Assembly: GCA_003255745.1 (NCBI GenBank)
Contig: QKYL01000183.1
Location: 30,043-94,042, forward strand
Direction: 5' to 3'
Source of the DNA: Paracoccus saliphilus
GTDB taxonomy: Bacteria > Pseudomonadota > Alphaproteobacteria > Rhodobacterales > Rhodobacteraceae
DNA: 64,000 bases
The notes beneath the pieces are model-generated. The model saw only the letters and a list, made by a program, of their open reading frames with translations. It was not told where the DNA came from and did no database searches. Shown one piece after another: positions 9,153 to 18,210 of the stretch; positions within the stretch are counted from its first letter, which is position 1, and each line of letters starts with the position of its first letter. The position numbers and the translations under genes were made by a program.

Positions 9153-10363
9153 TGGGGTTCGACCCGCAGGCCCCGGGGTTCGCTTCCGATCCCTGGCCTG
9201 TCTATGCGGAGCTTAGGGCGCAGCCGGGCCTGCCCTTCTGGCCGGACTTTGACGGGCACCTGGTGGCGCGCATGGCAGATGTGCGGGCCATTGCGCTGGA
9301 CCGTCGCATGGTGCGCGACCCGGCCGCCTTCTGCGCCCCCGACGAGGTGCGTCGGTTGCAGGTCGCGGGCAATTTCCACGACATGCCGTTCCATGAACGC
9401 TATGTTCAGACCTCGATGCTGGACACGGACGGGCCGGACCATGACCGGTTGCGGCGGGCGGTCTTTCCCTTTTTCACCAAGACCCGGCTAGAAAGCCTGC
9501 GGAGCTTTGTGACGGGCTGGGTGAATGCGGCGCTGGACCGGGTGATCCCGCAGGGCCGCATCGATTTCGTGGCCGACGTGGCGGCGCCTCTGCCGGGGCA
9601 GGTGATCAGCCACCTGATCGGCACGGAGCCCGCGCTGGCCCCGCAGATGACCGAATGGTCCGATCACGTCGTCAGCTATTTCGACATCGACCGCACCCCG
9701 GCCAAGAAGGCCCGCGCCGAAGAGGCCACGCGGCTTTTTGCGCAGGTGCTGGAGGATTTGCATGCGGCCCGCCGCGCCCGCCCGCAGAGCGACCTGATGT
9801 CGGCGATGATCGAGGCCGAGCAGGCGGGCCTGTTGACCCATGACGAACTGATTGCCACGATCATGCAGATCCTGCACGCGGGCCACGGGTCCACGATCGA
9901 CGTGATGGGCAGCGGGCTGCACGCGTTGCTGACCCATCCGGAACAACTGGCGCTGCTGCGCGCGCATCCCGGGCTGATGCCGCAGGCCGTGCAGGAGATG
10001 TTCCGCTTTGCCGCGCCGCTGCCCTTCTTCCATCGCTATGCGTCGGAGGATCTGACGATCTGTGAACAGCACTGGCCACGGGGCAGCAAGTTCGGCCTGC
10101 TTTATGCCGCGGCGAATCGCGATCCGGCAGCCTTCGCGGCGCCGGACCGGCTGGACATCACGCGGCGCCCCAACGTGCATCTTGCCTTTGGCGCAGGCCC
10201 CCATGTCTGCCTGGGCAACAACCTGGCGCGGCTGAACATGGAGATCCTGTTTACCGCCCTTCTGGCCCAGGCGCCCGGTCTGGCGCTGGACGGGCCGGTG
10301 TCGTGGAAGTCGGGGCTGCAGGCACACGGACCAACCCGTCTGCCGCTGCGCCTGTCGGCCTGA
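9152..10363 (+). CDS. Cytochrome P450 with a non-canonical I-helix motif
   Basis: A 403-residue soluble bacterial P450. The heme-binding loop FGAGPHVCLG puts the thiolate ligand at Cys353, and EMFR (282-285) is the K-helix ExxR. The I-helix reads AGHGST at 243-248. The usual acid-alcohol pair (Asp/Glu-Thr) that delivers protons for oxygen activation is replaced by Gly-Ser. The substrate is unknown, and no ferredoxin or reductase gene is adjacent. The ATG at 9152 overlaps the lipoprotein stop (TGATG), so it is translated from the same mRNA. Catalysis may use peroxide or substrate-assisted protonation, but that is inference. Confidence 0.9.
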   Translation: MGFDPQAPGFASDPWPVYAELRAQPGLPFWPDFDGHLVARMADVRAIALDRRMVRDPAAFCAPDEVRRLQVAGNFHDMPFHERYVQTSMLDTDGPDHDRLRRAVFPFFTKTRLESLRSFVTGWVNAALDRVIPQGRIDFVADVAAPLPGQVISHLIGTEPALAPQMTEWSDHVVSYFDIDRTPAKKARAEEATRLFAQVLEDLHAARRARPQSDLMSAMIEAEQAGLLTHDELIATIMQILHAGHGSTIDVMGSGLHALLTHPEQLALLRAHPGLMPQAVQEMFRFAAPLPFFHRYASEDLTICEQHWPRGSKFGLLYAAANRDPAAFAAPDRLDITRRPNVHLAFGAGPHVCLGNNLARLNMEILFTALLAQAPGLALDGPVSWKSGLQAHGPTRLPLRLSA

Positions 10364-10425
10364 ACCCGCACATGCCGCAAGGCGGGGGCACGATCCCGGC
10401 CCCCCATCGAAGGGAGCCAGGATCG

Positions 10426-10440
10426 GGGGGCTGCGCCCCC
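10426..10440. terminator. GC-rich hairpin after the P450 gene
   Basis: A perfect 6-bp GGGGGC/GCCCCC stem with a 3-base loop lies in the 174-bp gap between the P450 gene and the M16 peptidase. It has no T-run, so termination is plausible but unproven. It resembles the hairpin half of the repeat elements at 25812 and 43045. Confidence 0.4.
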
Positions 10441-10537
10441 GCGCCGCATCCGCCACGCCGCACTTTCCCGCGAGGGCGCTTGAACCCCACCAGCCACAGG
10501 TCCAAGTTCCCGGCAGCAAGAGGAGGTTCCCGCAAAC

Positions 10538-11998
10538 ATGTGTCGTCCCGCATTCCGTCCCGCCCTGGCCGCGGCTTTGGCGCTGACCACGTCGATGACG
10601 GCCCTGCCCGCCCTGGCCGAGATGCCGGAGGGGATCAGTCATTTCACCCTGCCAAACGGGCTGGAGACCGTGGTGATCGAGGATCGCCGCGCGCCGGTCG
10701 TGGTGCAGATGGTCTGGTACAAGATCGGCGCCGCCGACGAGGCTCCGGGCAAGTCCGGTATCGCGCATTACCTGGAACACCTGATGTTCAAGGGCACTGA
10801 CCGGCTGGAGGCGGGCGAGCTGTCCAAGACCGTCACCGCCAATGGCGGCAGCGACAATGCCTTCACCTCGTGGGATTACACCGCCTATTTCCAGCGCATC
10901 GCCAGCGACCGCCTGCCCCTGGTCATGGACATGGAGGCCGACCGGATGGCCAACCTGTCCATCTCGGACGACGACTGGATGGCCGAGCGTCAGGTCGTGC
11001 TGGAGGAACGCGCGCAACGGGTGGACAGCGATCCCCGCGCCCTTTTCGCAGAAGAAATGAACGCGCTGGTCTATGACAACCACCCCTATGGCCGGCCCAT
11101 CATCGGCTGGCGCGACGAGATCGAGGCGCTGACGCGCGAGGATGCAATTGCCTGGTACGACGCGCATTATTCCCCCGAGGAGGCGGTGCTGGTGATTGCT
11201 GGCGACGTATCCGCGGAAGAAGTGCGGCGCCTGGCCGAGGAGCATTACGGCGACATCCCAGCCAAGGGCGAGGCCGCGCCCCGTATCCGCCCGCAGGAGC
11301 CGCCCAAGCGCACGACCCGCCGGATCGAGATGGCGGACCCGCGCGTGGCGCAACCGCAGATGACACGCAGCGTTCTGGCGCAGGAGCGCGACCCCGGCCA
11401 GCAGCAGAAGGCCGCGGCGCTGACCGTTCTGGCCGAGCTGCTGGGCGGATCGGTCCAGACCTCGGTCCTGGGGCGCGAACTGGTGCTGCCGGGCAAGGCG
11501 CTGTGGGTCGGGGCCAGCTATGACGGGCTGTCGCTGGACAGCACCGAATTCAGGCTGTCGCTGGTACCCGCAGACGGTTCCACGCCTGAGGAGGCCGAGG
11601 CCGCGCTGGATGCGGCGCTGGCCAAGTTCCTTGAGCGCGGACCGGACGAGGCCGATCTGGAACGGGTCAAGACCCGGATCCGCGCGGCGCAGATCTATGC
11701 CCGCGATTCCGCGCATGGCCGTGCCTATGATTACGGACAGGGCCTGGCCACCAGCCTGACCGTCGAGGACGTGAACGACTGGCCCGACATCCTGGGGGCG
11801 GTGACGGCCGAGGATGTCATGGCCGCCGCGCGGGACGTCCTGTCCGGCCCGGGCACCGTCACCGGCTGGTTGCTGCCGGCCGAAGCCGAAGCACCGATCC
11901 CGGTCGCGCCGCCCGCCACCGAACAGCCCGCCACCGAACAGCCCGCCACCGAACAGCCTGCCACTGAACAGCCCCAAAACCCCGAGGTCCAAGGATGA
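10538..11998 (+). CDS. M16 family zinc peptidase, catalytic subunit
   Basis: A 486-residue exported insulinase-family peptidase. A signal peptide ends near residue 27 (ALA-E). The inverted zinc motif is HYLEH with His77, Glu80 and His81. The third ligand is most likely Glu157, exactly 76 residues after the second His as the family requires. The second M16 domain occupies about residues 185-440. The last 30 residues are a Pro-Ala-Thr-Glu-Gln repeat with no domain match. The start overlaps no upstream gene; the stop overlaps the next gene by 4 nt (ATGA). The two proteins are expected to work as a periplasmic heterodimer. Confidence 0.92.
   Translation: MCRPAFRPALAAALALTTSMTALPALAEMPEGISHFTLPNGLETVVIEDRRAPVVVQMVWYKIGAADEAPGKSGIAHYLEHLMFKGTDRLEAGELSKTVTANGGSDNAFTSWDYTAYFQRIASDRLPLVMDMEADRMANLSISDDDWMAERQVVLEERAQRVDSDPRALFAEEMNALVYDNHPYGRPIIGWRDEIEALTREDAIAWYDAHYSPEEAVLVIAGDVSAEEVRRLAEEHYGDIPAKGEAAPRIRPQEPPKRTTRRIEMADPRVAQPQMTRSVLAQERDPGQQQKAAALTVLAELLGGSVQTSVLGRELVLPGKALWVGASYDGLSLDSTEFRLSLVPADGSTPEEAEAALDAALAKFLERGPDEADLERVKTRIRAAQIYARDSAHGRAYDYGQGLATSLTVEDVNDWPDILGAVTAEDVMAAARDVLSGPGTVTGWLLPAEAEAPIPVAPPATEQPATEQPATEQPATEQPQNPEVQG
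11911..11970 (+). repeat. Four 15-bp tandem repeats at the end of the M16 gene
   Basis: Four head-to-tail 15-bp units occupy this stretch; the first three are identical and the fourth differs at two positions. In frame they encode repeated Ala-Thr-Glu-Gln-Pro in the C-terminal tail of the catalytic M16 subunit. Because the unit is a multiple of three, copy number can change without breaking the frame. Confidence 0.9.
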
Positions 11999-13320
11999 TC
12001 CGCGCCGCCATTGCCACCGTGATCGCACTGGTGGCCCTGCCCGCCCAGGCCATCGAGATCCAGGCCGTCACCTCGCCCGGCGGAATCAAAGCCTGGCTGG
12101 TCGAGGATGACAGCATCCCCTTTGTCGCACTGGACATCCAGTTCAAGGGCGGCGCCAGCATGGATGCGCCAGACAAGCGCGGTGCGGTCAACCTGATGAC
12201 CGCCCTGCTAGAGGAAGGTGCCGGCACCCGCGATGCAACCCAGTTTGCGCAGGCGGTCGAGGATCTGGGCGCCCGGCTGTCCTTTGAGGCAAGCGACGAT
12301 TCCATCTCGGTTGGCTTTCAGGCGCTGAACGACACCCGCGACGAGGCCGCCGACCTGCTGGCGCAGGCCCTGACGCAGCCGCGCTTTGACGACCAGGCGG
12401 TTGAACGGGTGCGCGCACAGGTGCAGGCCATCATCCGGTCCGAGGCGAACGACCCCAACAGCATCGCCTCCAAGGAAATGGCGCAGCAGGCGTGGGGCGA
12501 TCATCCCTATGCGACCTCGATCAACGGGACGATGGAAAGCGTTGCCCCGCTTGGGCGGCAGGATCTGGTCGTGGCCAAGAACCGCACCTTGGCCCGTGAC
12601 CGGGTGATCGTGGGGGCCGCCGGTGATATCAGCGCCGAGGAACTGGGTCCGCTGCTGGACCGGATCCTGGGCGGGCTGCCTGAACAAGCGACGGCCCCGC
12701 TGCCGGAAGCGGCCGAGCTGCAGTTGACCGGAGGCGTGACGGTTATTGATTGGGACAGCCCGCAGACGGTCGTGTCCTTTGCCGGGCCCGGCTTGCCGAT
12801 CGACCATCCCGACTATTTTGCGGCCTTTGTGGCCAACCATATCTTGGGCGGCGGCGGCTTCAGTTCCCGCCTGATGGAGGAGATCCGTGAAAAGCGGGGA
12901 CTGACCTATGGCGTCGGCACCAGCCTTGCCTCGGGGCTTTATGGGCAGACCTGGCAAGGGGGCATGGCAGGATCGAATGCCACCACCGCCGAGGCAGTTG
13001 ATCTGATCCGGCAGGAGTGGAGCGGCATGTCCGCAGGCGTGACGGAACAGGAGCTTGCGGATGCCAAGACTTATCTGACGGGGGAATACCCGCTGCGATT
13101 TGACGGAAACGGGCGCATCGCCTCGATTCTGGCGGGGATGCAATTGATCGGACTGCCGATCGACTACATCAACACCCGCAACGCGCAGGTTGAAGCCGTC
13201 ACGGCCGAGGATGTCGCGCGCGTCGCGCGCGAGTTGCTGGACACGGACCAGCTGCGCTTCGTGCTGGTGGGCCGGCCCGAGGGCATCGAGGAGACCTCGG
13301 CCGAACCCGCCACCGAGTGA
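11995..13320 (+). CDS. M16 family peptidase-like protein, non-catalytic subunit
   Basis: A 441-residue exported paralogue of the preceding gene. A signal peptide ends at PAQA (residue 19). The position of the zinc motif reads NLMTALLEEGAG instead of HxxEH, so it cannot bind the catalytic zinc. The substrate-binding half is conserved, with RxKRGLTYGVG (EKRGLTYGV) in the C-terminal domain. Active plus inactive M16 pairs are the known arrangement in mitochondrial processing peptidase and in many bacteria. ATGA overlap with the upstream gene ensures matched translation. Confidence 0.92.
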   Translation: MIRAAIATVIALVALPAQAIEIQAVTSPGGIKAWLVEDDSIPFVALDIQFKGGASMDAPDKRGAVNLMTALLEEGAGTRDATQFAQAVEDLGARLSFEASDDSISVGFQALNDTRDEAADLLAQALTQPRFDDQAVERVRAQVQAIIRSEANDPNSIASKEMAQQAWGDHPYATSINGTMESVAPLGRQDLVVAKNRTLARDRVIVGAAGDISAEELGPLLDRILGGLPEQATAPLPEAAELQLTGGVTVIDWDSPQTVVSFAGPGLPIDHPDYFAAFVANHILGGGGFSSRLMEEIREKRGLTYGVGTSLASGLYGQTWQGGMAGSNATTAEAVDLIRQEWSGMSAGVTEQELADAKTYLTGEYPLRFDGNGRIASILAGMQLIGLPIDYINTRNAQVEAVTAEDVARVARELLDTDQLRFVLVGRPEGIEETSAEPATE

Positions 13321-13343
13321 GGCGGAGGAAAGGATGCTACAGG

Positions 13344-13368
13344 CGCCGCGCCCCGCTGGGGCGCGGCG
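13344..13368 (+). terminator. Strong stem-loop between the M16 pair and mutL
   Basis: An 11-bp perfect GC stem (13344-13354 with 13358-13368) and a 3-base GCT loop lie 23 bp after the second M16 gene. A T-rich stretch (GTTGCTTTGT) follows on the plus strand. It most likely ends the P450/M16 transcript, leaving mutL with its own promoter. Confidence 0.75.
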
Positions 13369-13432
13369 CGGTTGCTTTGTATCCCGACCGAATCTCTGGC
13401 GGCTGCGGTGTGGTGCTGCTAGATTTGGGGTC

Positions 13433-15244
13433 ATGAACAGTCACGCCCCCAAGATACGGCCGGTCATTCGGCAGCTGGACGAAGCCACAGCCAACCGTAT
13501 CGCGGCGGGCGAGGTGGTGGAACGTCCGGCATCGGCCGTCAAGGAGCTGGTCGAGAATGCGCTGGACGCAGGCGCCACCCGGATCGATATCTGCATCGAG
13601 GAAGGCGGCAAGCGCCTGATCCGCGTCACCGACAACGGCTGCGGCATGACAGCCGAGGATCTGCCCTTGGCCCTGTCGCGCCATGCGACCAGCAAGATCG
13701 ACGGCTCGGACCTGCTGGCGATCACCAGCTTTGGCTTTCGGGGCGAGGCCTTGCCGTCGCTTGGCGCGGTCGGGCGGCTGACCATCACGTCGCGGGTTCA
13801 GGGCGGTGACGGCGCGATGATCGCCATCGCGGGTGGCCGCGTGACCCCGCCACGCCCGGCGGCCGCCAATCGCGGAACGATCGTGGAACTGCGCGACCTG
13901 TTCTTTGCCACGCCCGCCCGGTTGAAATTCCTGCGAACCGAACGGGCCGAAACGCAGGCCGTGGCCGAGGTAGTGCGCCGCCTGGCGATGGCCGAGCCTT
14001 ATGTCGGCTTTTGCCTGTCCGCTGACGGGCGCGAGATCTTTCGCGCCGATGCCGAACAGGGAGAGCTGTTTGGCGCGCTGACAACCCGCCTGACGCGAAT
14101 CATGGGCAGCGATTTCGTCGACAACGCCCTTCTTATCGATGCCGAGCGGGACAGCATCGCGCTGACGGGATTTGCGGCGCTGCCGACCTATTCGCGGGGG
14201 GCGGCGGTCGCCCAGCACCTTTACGTCAACGGTCGTCCGGTGCGTGACAAGCTGCTGACCGGGGCCTTGCGGGCGGGCTATATGGATGTGATGGCAGCCA
14301 ACCGCTATCCGGCGGTGGTGCTGTTCCTGAACTGCGACCCGCAGCTGGTCGACGTGAACGTGCACCCGGCCAAGGCCGAGGTCCGTTTTCGCGATCCGCA
14401 GGCGGCGCGAGGGCTGCTGGTCAGCGCGCTGCGCCACGCCATGGCACAGTCGGGACACCGCGCCTCGTCAACCTTGGGCCAAGCCACGGTAGAGGCATTC
14501 CGCCCCGAGCCGTCTGCCGCCCTGGCCCCCGCACCCTGGCGGCCCGACAGGCCCTCGGCTTCTGCAATCCGCACCGCGCTGGACCTGCAGGACCCGGCGG
14601 GCGGCTTTGCCGAGGCCCCCTCGGCCCGTTACGATGCTGTCGAGGATGGCGCGCCCGAGGATGCGCCCTTGGGGGCGGCCCGCGCCCAACTGCACGAAAA
14701 CTACATCATTGCGCAGACGCCGGACGGGCTGGTGATCGTTGATCAGCATGCCGCCCATGAGCGGCTGGTCTATGAACGCCTGAAGGCGCAGGCGGAAGCA
14801 AACGGCATCACCAGCCAGGTCCTGCTGATTCCCGAAATTGTCGAACTGCCGCAGGCAGATGCGGCCCGCATCCTGTCGATCGCGGATGATCTGGCCCAGC
14901 TGGGGCTGGTGATCGAACCTTTCGGCGGGGGGGCTGTCGCGGTCCGCGAGGCGCCGGCCATGCTGACACGCCTGAACGCGCCCGCGCTGATCCGGGACAT
15001 CCTGGACGAACTGTCCGACCAAGGCAGCTCCGACCGCCTGCGGGCACGCATCGATGCCGTCCTGTCGTCGATGGCCTGCCATGGCTCGGTCCGGTCCGGC
15101 CGACGCATGACTGCAGAAGAAATGAACGCCCTGCTGCGCGAGATGGAGCGCACCCCCCGGTCTGGCCAGTGCAACCACGGGCGGCCGACCTGGGTCAAGC
15201 TGCGGCTTTCGGATATCGAGCGTCTGTTCGGCCGGCAGGGCTGA
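13433..15244 (+). CDS. mutL: DNA mismatch repair protein MutL with endonuclease motif
   Basis: A 603-residue GHKL ATPase that links MutS recognition to strand excision. ATP-site motifs are visible near the N-terminus: ELVENALDAGA, DNGCGM and SFGFRGEAL. The C-terminal dimerisation domain carries DQHAAHERLVYE at 437-448, which fits the metal-binding DQHA-x2-E-x4-E motif of nicking MutL proteins. This suits an organism without MutH. The start at 13433 gives the standard N-terminus; the longer open frame upstream overlaps the M16 gene and is rejected. Confidence 0.95.
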   Translation: MNSHAPKIRPVIRQLDEATANRIAAGEVVERPASAVKELVENALDAGATRIDICIEEGGKRLIRVTDNGCGMTAEDLPLALSRHATSKIDGSDLLAITSFGFRGEALPSLGAVGRLTITSRVQGGDGAMIAIAGGRVTPPRPAAANRGTIVELRDLFFATPARLKFLRTERAETQAVAEVVRRLAMAEPYVGFCLSADGREIFRADAEQGELFGALTTRLTRIMGSDFVDNALLIDAERDSIALTGFAALPTYSRGAAVAQHLYVNGRPVRDKLLTGALRAGYMDVMAANRYPAVVLFLNCDPQLVDVNVHPAKAEVRFRDPQAARGLLVSALRHAMAQSGHRASSTLGQATVEAFRPEPSAALAPAPWRPDRPSASAIRTALDLQDPAGGFAEAPSARYDAVEDGAPEDAPLGAARAQLHENYIIAQTPDGLVIVDQHAAHERLVYERLKAQAEANGITSQVLLIPEIVELPQADAARILSIADDLAQLGLVIEPFGGGAVAVREAPAMLTRLNAPALIRDILDELSDQGSSDRLRARIDAVLSSMACHGSVRSGRRMTAEEMNALLREMERTPRSGQCNHGRPTWVKLRLSDIERLFGRQG

Positions 15245-15314
15245 CAGGGACGGCTTGACGCAAACCCCTGGGCGGCGCGATGCTGGGGTGCAGGATCCAA
15301 CGGGGGAAGGACCA

Positions 15315-15686
15315 ATGCTGCAGATCGCTGCCGACAAGATCGCCCATATCATCATCCGCGCCCGCGACTATGACAGCGGCGTCAATGCCTGGGCCCATCA
15401 GGGCAGCGGACGACAACATGGCACAAGGTCCGAACTGCACGACTTCATCGCGAACCTGAACGAGGACGAACAGGCCAGCCTTGTGGCGGTGATGTGGATT
15501 GGTCGTGACAGCTTTGAGCCCGAGGAACTGTCCGAGGCGATCGAAACCGCGCGTATTGAACGCAGCATCCCCACCGAGGATTACCTCATGGGCGAACCTC
15601 GGCTGGCAGATCTGCTGGAAGCGGGACTGGAGGCCCTTGGCATCTCGCCGGGCGAGGCCGAGAACGATCTGCAGCGCCAGGTTTGA
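15315..15686 (+). CDS. DUF3775 protein of unknown function
   Basis: A 123-residue soluble acidic protein matching the DUF3775 family by its start (MLQIAADKIAHIIIRARDYD) and its length. No catalytic motif or membrane segment is visible. I chose the ATG at 15315 because GGGGGAAGG precedes it at good spacing. It lies 70 bp after mutL and is followed at once by a hairpin terminator. Function is not known. Confidence 0.75.
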   Translation: MLQIAADKIAHIIIRARDYDSGVNAWAHQGSGRQHGTRSELHDFIANLNEDEQASLVAVMWIGRDSFEPEELSEAIETARIERSIPTEDYLMGEPRLADLLEAGLEALGISPGEAENDLQRQV

Positions 15687-15696
15687 CGCAGAAAAA

Positions 15697-15718
15697 GGGG
15701 CAGCCCGAAAGCTGCCCC
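15697..15718. terminator. Bidirectional intrinsic terminator
   Basis: The arms GGGGCAGC (15697-15704) and GCTGCCCC (15711-15718) pair perfectly around a 6-base loop. Read on the minus strand the stem is followed by TTTTT, a textbook intrinsic terminator for the sugar dehydrogenase gene. On the plus strand it ends the DUF3775 transcript, with only a weak T-content downstream. Confidence 0.85.
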
Positions 15719-15755
15719 GAAACTCTTGACGCAACTGCTTGGGCCAAGGCCGCGG

Positions 15756-16958
15756 TCACCCTTCCGGGGTGATCCGGACCAACTGGCCGTTCTCGTGATC
15801 AGTGATCAGAACCAAGGCACCGTCATCCGCAACCTCCAGGTCACGCACACGACCGATGCCGCGGACATGACGGGCCTCTCCGGTGACCCTGTCATCTTCG
15901 ATCGCCAGGCGGATCACGTCTTGGGACTGCAGGCCGCCCAGCAGGGCCTGCCCCTGCCAGTCCGGAAACATCTCTCCATCATAGAAGACCAGGCCGCTCA
16001 GGGCCGGTGACGGGTCCCAGTAATAAACGGGCTGGATGGTGCCTTCTTGCTGGGTCACGCCCATTTCGGCACCGCTGTAGTCGATGCCATAGGTCACCAG
16101 AGGCCAGCCATAGTTCCCGCCGGCCTTGATCAGGTTCAGCTCGTCGCCGCCCTTGGGGCCGTGCTCGCTCATCCACAGTTGCCCGTCAGGTCCCATCGCG
16201 GCGCCCTGGATGTTGCGATGGCCCGTTGACCAAATTTCGGGCAGCGCGCCATCGATCCCTGCCCCCGCCGGGGTCCCGTCAACCGCATCAATGCGAATGA
16301 TCTTGCCCAAGGTCGCCTGGGGGTCCTGGGCATACTGGCGCGGCTCGGGGTCGGAACGCTCGCCCAGACCCACGAAGATATGGCCTTCGCCGTCGTGGAC
16401 GATCCGCGCGCCGAAATGCTTGGTGGACTCCCAGGCCGGCTGCTGCTGCCAGATGCGCTGAACATCCTCCATCCGGGTGCCGTCCTCCGACAGGATGCCG
16501 GTGGCCACGGCTGTGGCGTTCTTGCCGTCGCCGCGCGGTTCCGCATAGGTCCACCAGACGCGGCGTGTTTCGGCAAAGTCGTCCGCGACCGACACGTCGT
16601 GCAAGCCGCCTTGGTCACGATTGTCGACTTCGGGCAGGCCCTCAACGGGGTCGGACAATTGACCGCCGGCGGACACGATCCGCATTCGTCCGGGACGCTC
16701 CGTCACCAGCCAGTTGCCGTCCGGCAGCTGCACCAGCCCCCAGGGATGCTCCAGCCCCTCGACCAGCACGGTCTGGGTCAGGGCAAGGTCGCCGCTCATC
16801 ACGGGGGCACGGGTCTGGTTCTCAAAGGCGGGGGTCTGGTTATAGGCCGCACCATGCGGGGGCGTCGCGTTGAAGTCCTGGGCCGAAGCCAGCGTGGCCA
16901 GAAGACCGGTGGCGGCAAGCGTGATCAGGCTGGTCGTCGGGCGGCGCGATGGGGACAT
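15756..16958 (-). CDS. Secreted PQQ-type aldose sugar dehydrogenase
   Basis: A 400-residue periplasmic six-bladed beta-propeller of the soluble glucose/aldose dehydrogenase family (YliI/Asd-like), which oxidises sugars with pyrroloquinoline quinone. A signal peptide ends near residue 27 (ATLASA-Q). Family blocks include EHPWGLVQLPDGNWLVTERPGR, NRDQGGLHDV, STGHRNIQG and SEHGPKGGDELN. The start at 16958 has AAAAGGA upstream; an in-frame start 51 bp earlier lacks one. It is the last gene before the terminator at 15697. Actual substrate and quinone dependence are inferred from the family. Confidence 0.85.
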   Translation of the reverse strand: MSPSRRPTTSLITLAATGLLATLASAQDFNATPPHGAAYNQTPAFENQTRAPVMSGDLALTQTVLVEGLEHPWGLVQLPDGNWLVTERPGRMRIVSAGGQLSDPVEGLPEVDNRDQGGLHDVSVADDFAETRRVWWTYAEPRGDGKNATAVATGILSEDGTRMEDVQRIWQQQPAWESTKHFGARIVHDGEGHIFVGLGERSDPEPRQYAQDPQATLGKIIRIDAVDGTPAGAGIDGALPEIWSTGHRNIQGAAMGPDGQLWMSEHGPKGGDELNLIKAGGNYGWPLVTYGIDYSGAEMGVTQQEGTIQPVYYWDPSPALSGLVFYDGEMFPDWQGQALLGGLQSQDVIRLAIEDDRVTGEARHVRGIGRVRDLEVADDGALVLITDHENGQLVRITPEG

Positions 16959-17072
16959 CCGTGTCGTCCTTTTGAGGCTGGCATGGCAATCTGCGCAACC
17001 AATCCCCAAAGGTGCCCGGACGTTCCCCGCCCCCGCGTCACGAACGCGTCAGGGCAGGGAGAGGGACCGCAT

Positions 17073-18209
17073 TCAGTGCAGGTGATCGACCTTGCGCATG
17101 TGCTGCGCGATGTCCGCCACCTGGTCCAGCCAGTCCTGGACCAGCAGGGGATCATGGGGTGCGGCCTGCACGCCGATGGGCAGGCGGCCATTGCGCACGG
17201 CCTCGACCGCCAAGGCGACGGGAATCGACACAAGCTGCGCCATCGCGCTGCCGTGGTCATTGCCTTGTGCGTCCAGCACCCATTCCTTGTCCCATATCAC
17301 CTGGCCGCCGCGTTCCGCCCGCAGCGCCACGAACAGCACCACGCGGTCGGGTTCGCCCTTGGCATAGCTGTTTTCGCGCCAGAACTGGTCGGCCATCTCG
17401 CGCAGGCGGGTTTCGCCGGCAGGTCCCTCCAGCGTTTCAATTTCGGCGAAAACAGGCGACCATGCCTGCTGCCAACCCTGCAGGCGGATGGTGCCGCGGA
17501 CAAAGTCCTGCACGTCCCATGCCTCGTCAAAGCCGTACTGCTGCACGAATGGCAGGCTGTCGCGGTTGGGATATACCTCAAAACTTTCCGGTTCGGGCAG
17601 CGGCGCCTGATATGCCTCGATCGCATGCCAAGGCCGGGCCACGTCCCGCACCGCCCCACCCCGCAGCGACCGCGACGGGGACCGCAGCGCCCGCAGCACA
17701 CCCAAGGGCGACCAGCTGAACTTGTAGCGGAAGGGATTGGCCTTTGCCGGCACACCGCCGCAATAGGAGGTAAAGCGCACCACGTCGCCCGGCTGCGCGA
17801 CCTGCCGGTAATCGTCCACCAGGTCATGGGCCATCAGGTGGTCGATGCCCGGGTCCAGCCCGACCTCGTTGACCAATGCCACGCCCGCCGCACGCGCCTC
17901 GGCATCCAATGCCGCCATCTCGGGCGAAACATAGCTGGAGCTGACGAAATGTGCCTTCTTGGCAATGGCCATGCGCGCCAGGGGCACATGCTGGTCGGCC
18001 GGCAGCATCGACACGACCACATCGCCTTGGCTGACCACAGCCTCCAGCGCCTCGGGGGAATATTCGCGGATCTCGCCGGTCAGGTCGCCGACCTCGGCGC
18101 GGGCCTTTTCGACCGTGCGGTTCCAGACAAAGACCGGCGCGCCCGCATCGATCAAGCGGCGCAGTCCGGGGATCGCGCTAAGGCCGGTTCCGACCCAGTG
18201 GATGTTCAT
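17073..18209 (-). CDS. Saccharopine dehydrogenase-like oxidoreductase, second of a pair
   Basis: A 378-residue NAD(P)-dependent enzyme. An N-terminal Rossmann fold starts MNIHWVGTGLSAIPGLRRLI, followed by the saccharopine dehydrogenase C-terminal domain (VNEVGLDPGIDHLMAHDLVD). It resembles the glutamate-forming branch of saccharopine dehydrogenases. Its start lies one base after the stop of the lysine-forming homologue, so the two are coupled. Together they could interconvert lysine and aminoadipate semialdehyde with glutamate. The direction (degradation or synthesis) cannot be told from sequence. Confidence 0.8.
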   Translation of the reverse strand: MNIHWVGTGLSAIPGLRRLIDAGAPVFVWNRTVEKARAEVGDLTGEIREYSPEALEAVVSQGDVVVSMLPADQHVPLARMAIAKKAHFVSSSYVSPEMAALDAEARAAGVALVNEVGLDPGIDHLMAHDLVDDYRQVAQPGDVVRFTSYCGGVPAKANPFRYKFSWSPLGVLRALRSPSRSLRGGAVRDVARPWHAIEAYQAPLPEPESFEVYPNRDSLPFVQQYGFDEAWDVQDFVRGTIRLQGWQQAWSPVFAEIETLEGPAGETRLREMADQFWRENSYAKGEPDRVVLFVALRAERGGQVIWDKEWVLDAQGNDHGSAMAQLVSIPVALAVEAVRNGRLPIGVQAAPHDPLLVQDWLDQVADIAQHMRKVDHLH

Positions 18210-18210
18210 C

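Noticed and set aside
11911..11970. Possible CRISPR-like array
   Set aside because: The four 15-bp units are directly adjacent with no spacers and are in frame in a coding sequence.
9488..12028. An 846-codon open frame on the minus strand
   Set aside because: Antisense to the P450 and M16 genes; the repeated LFGGGLFGG stretch is the complement of the tandem repeat at 11911-11970.
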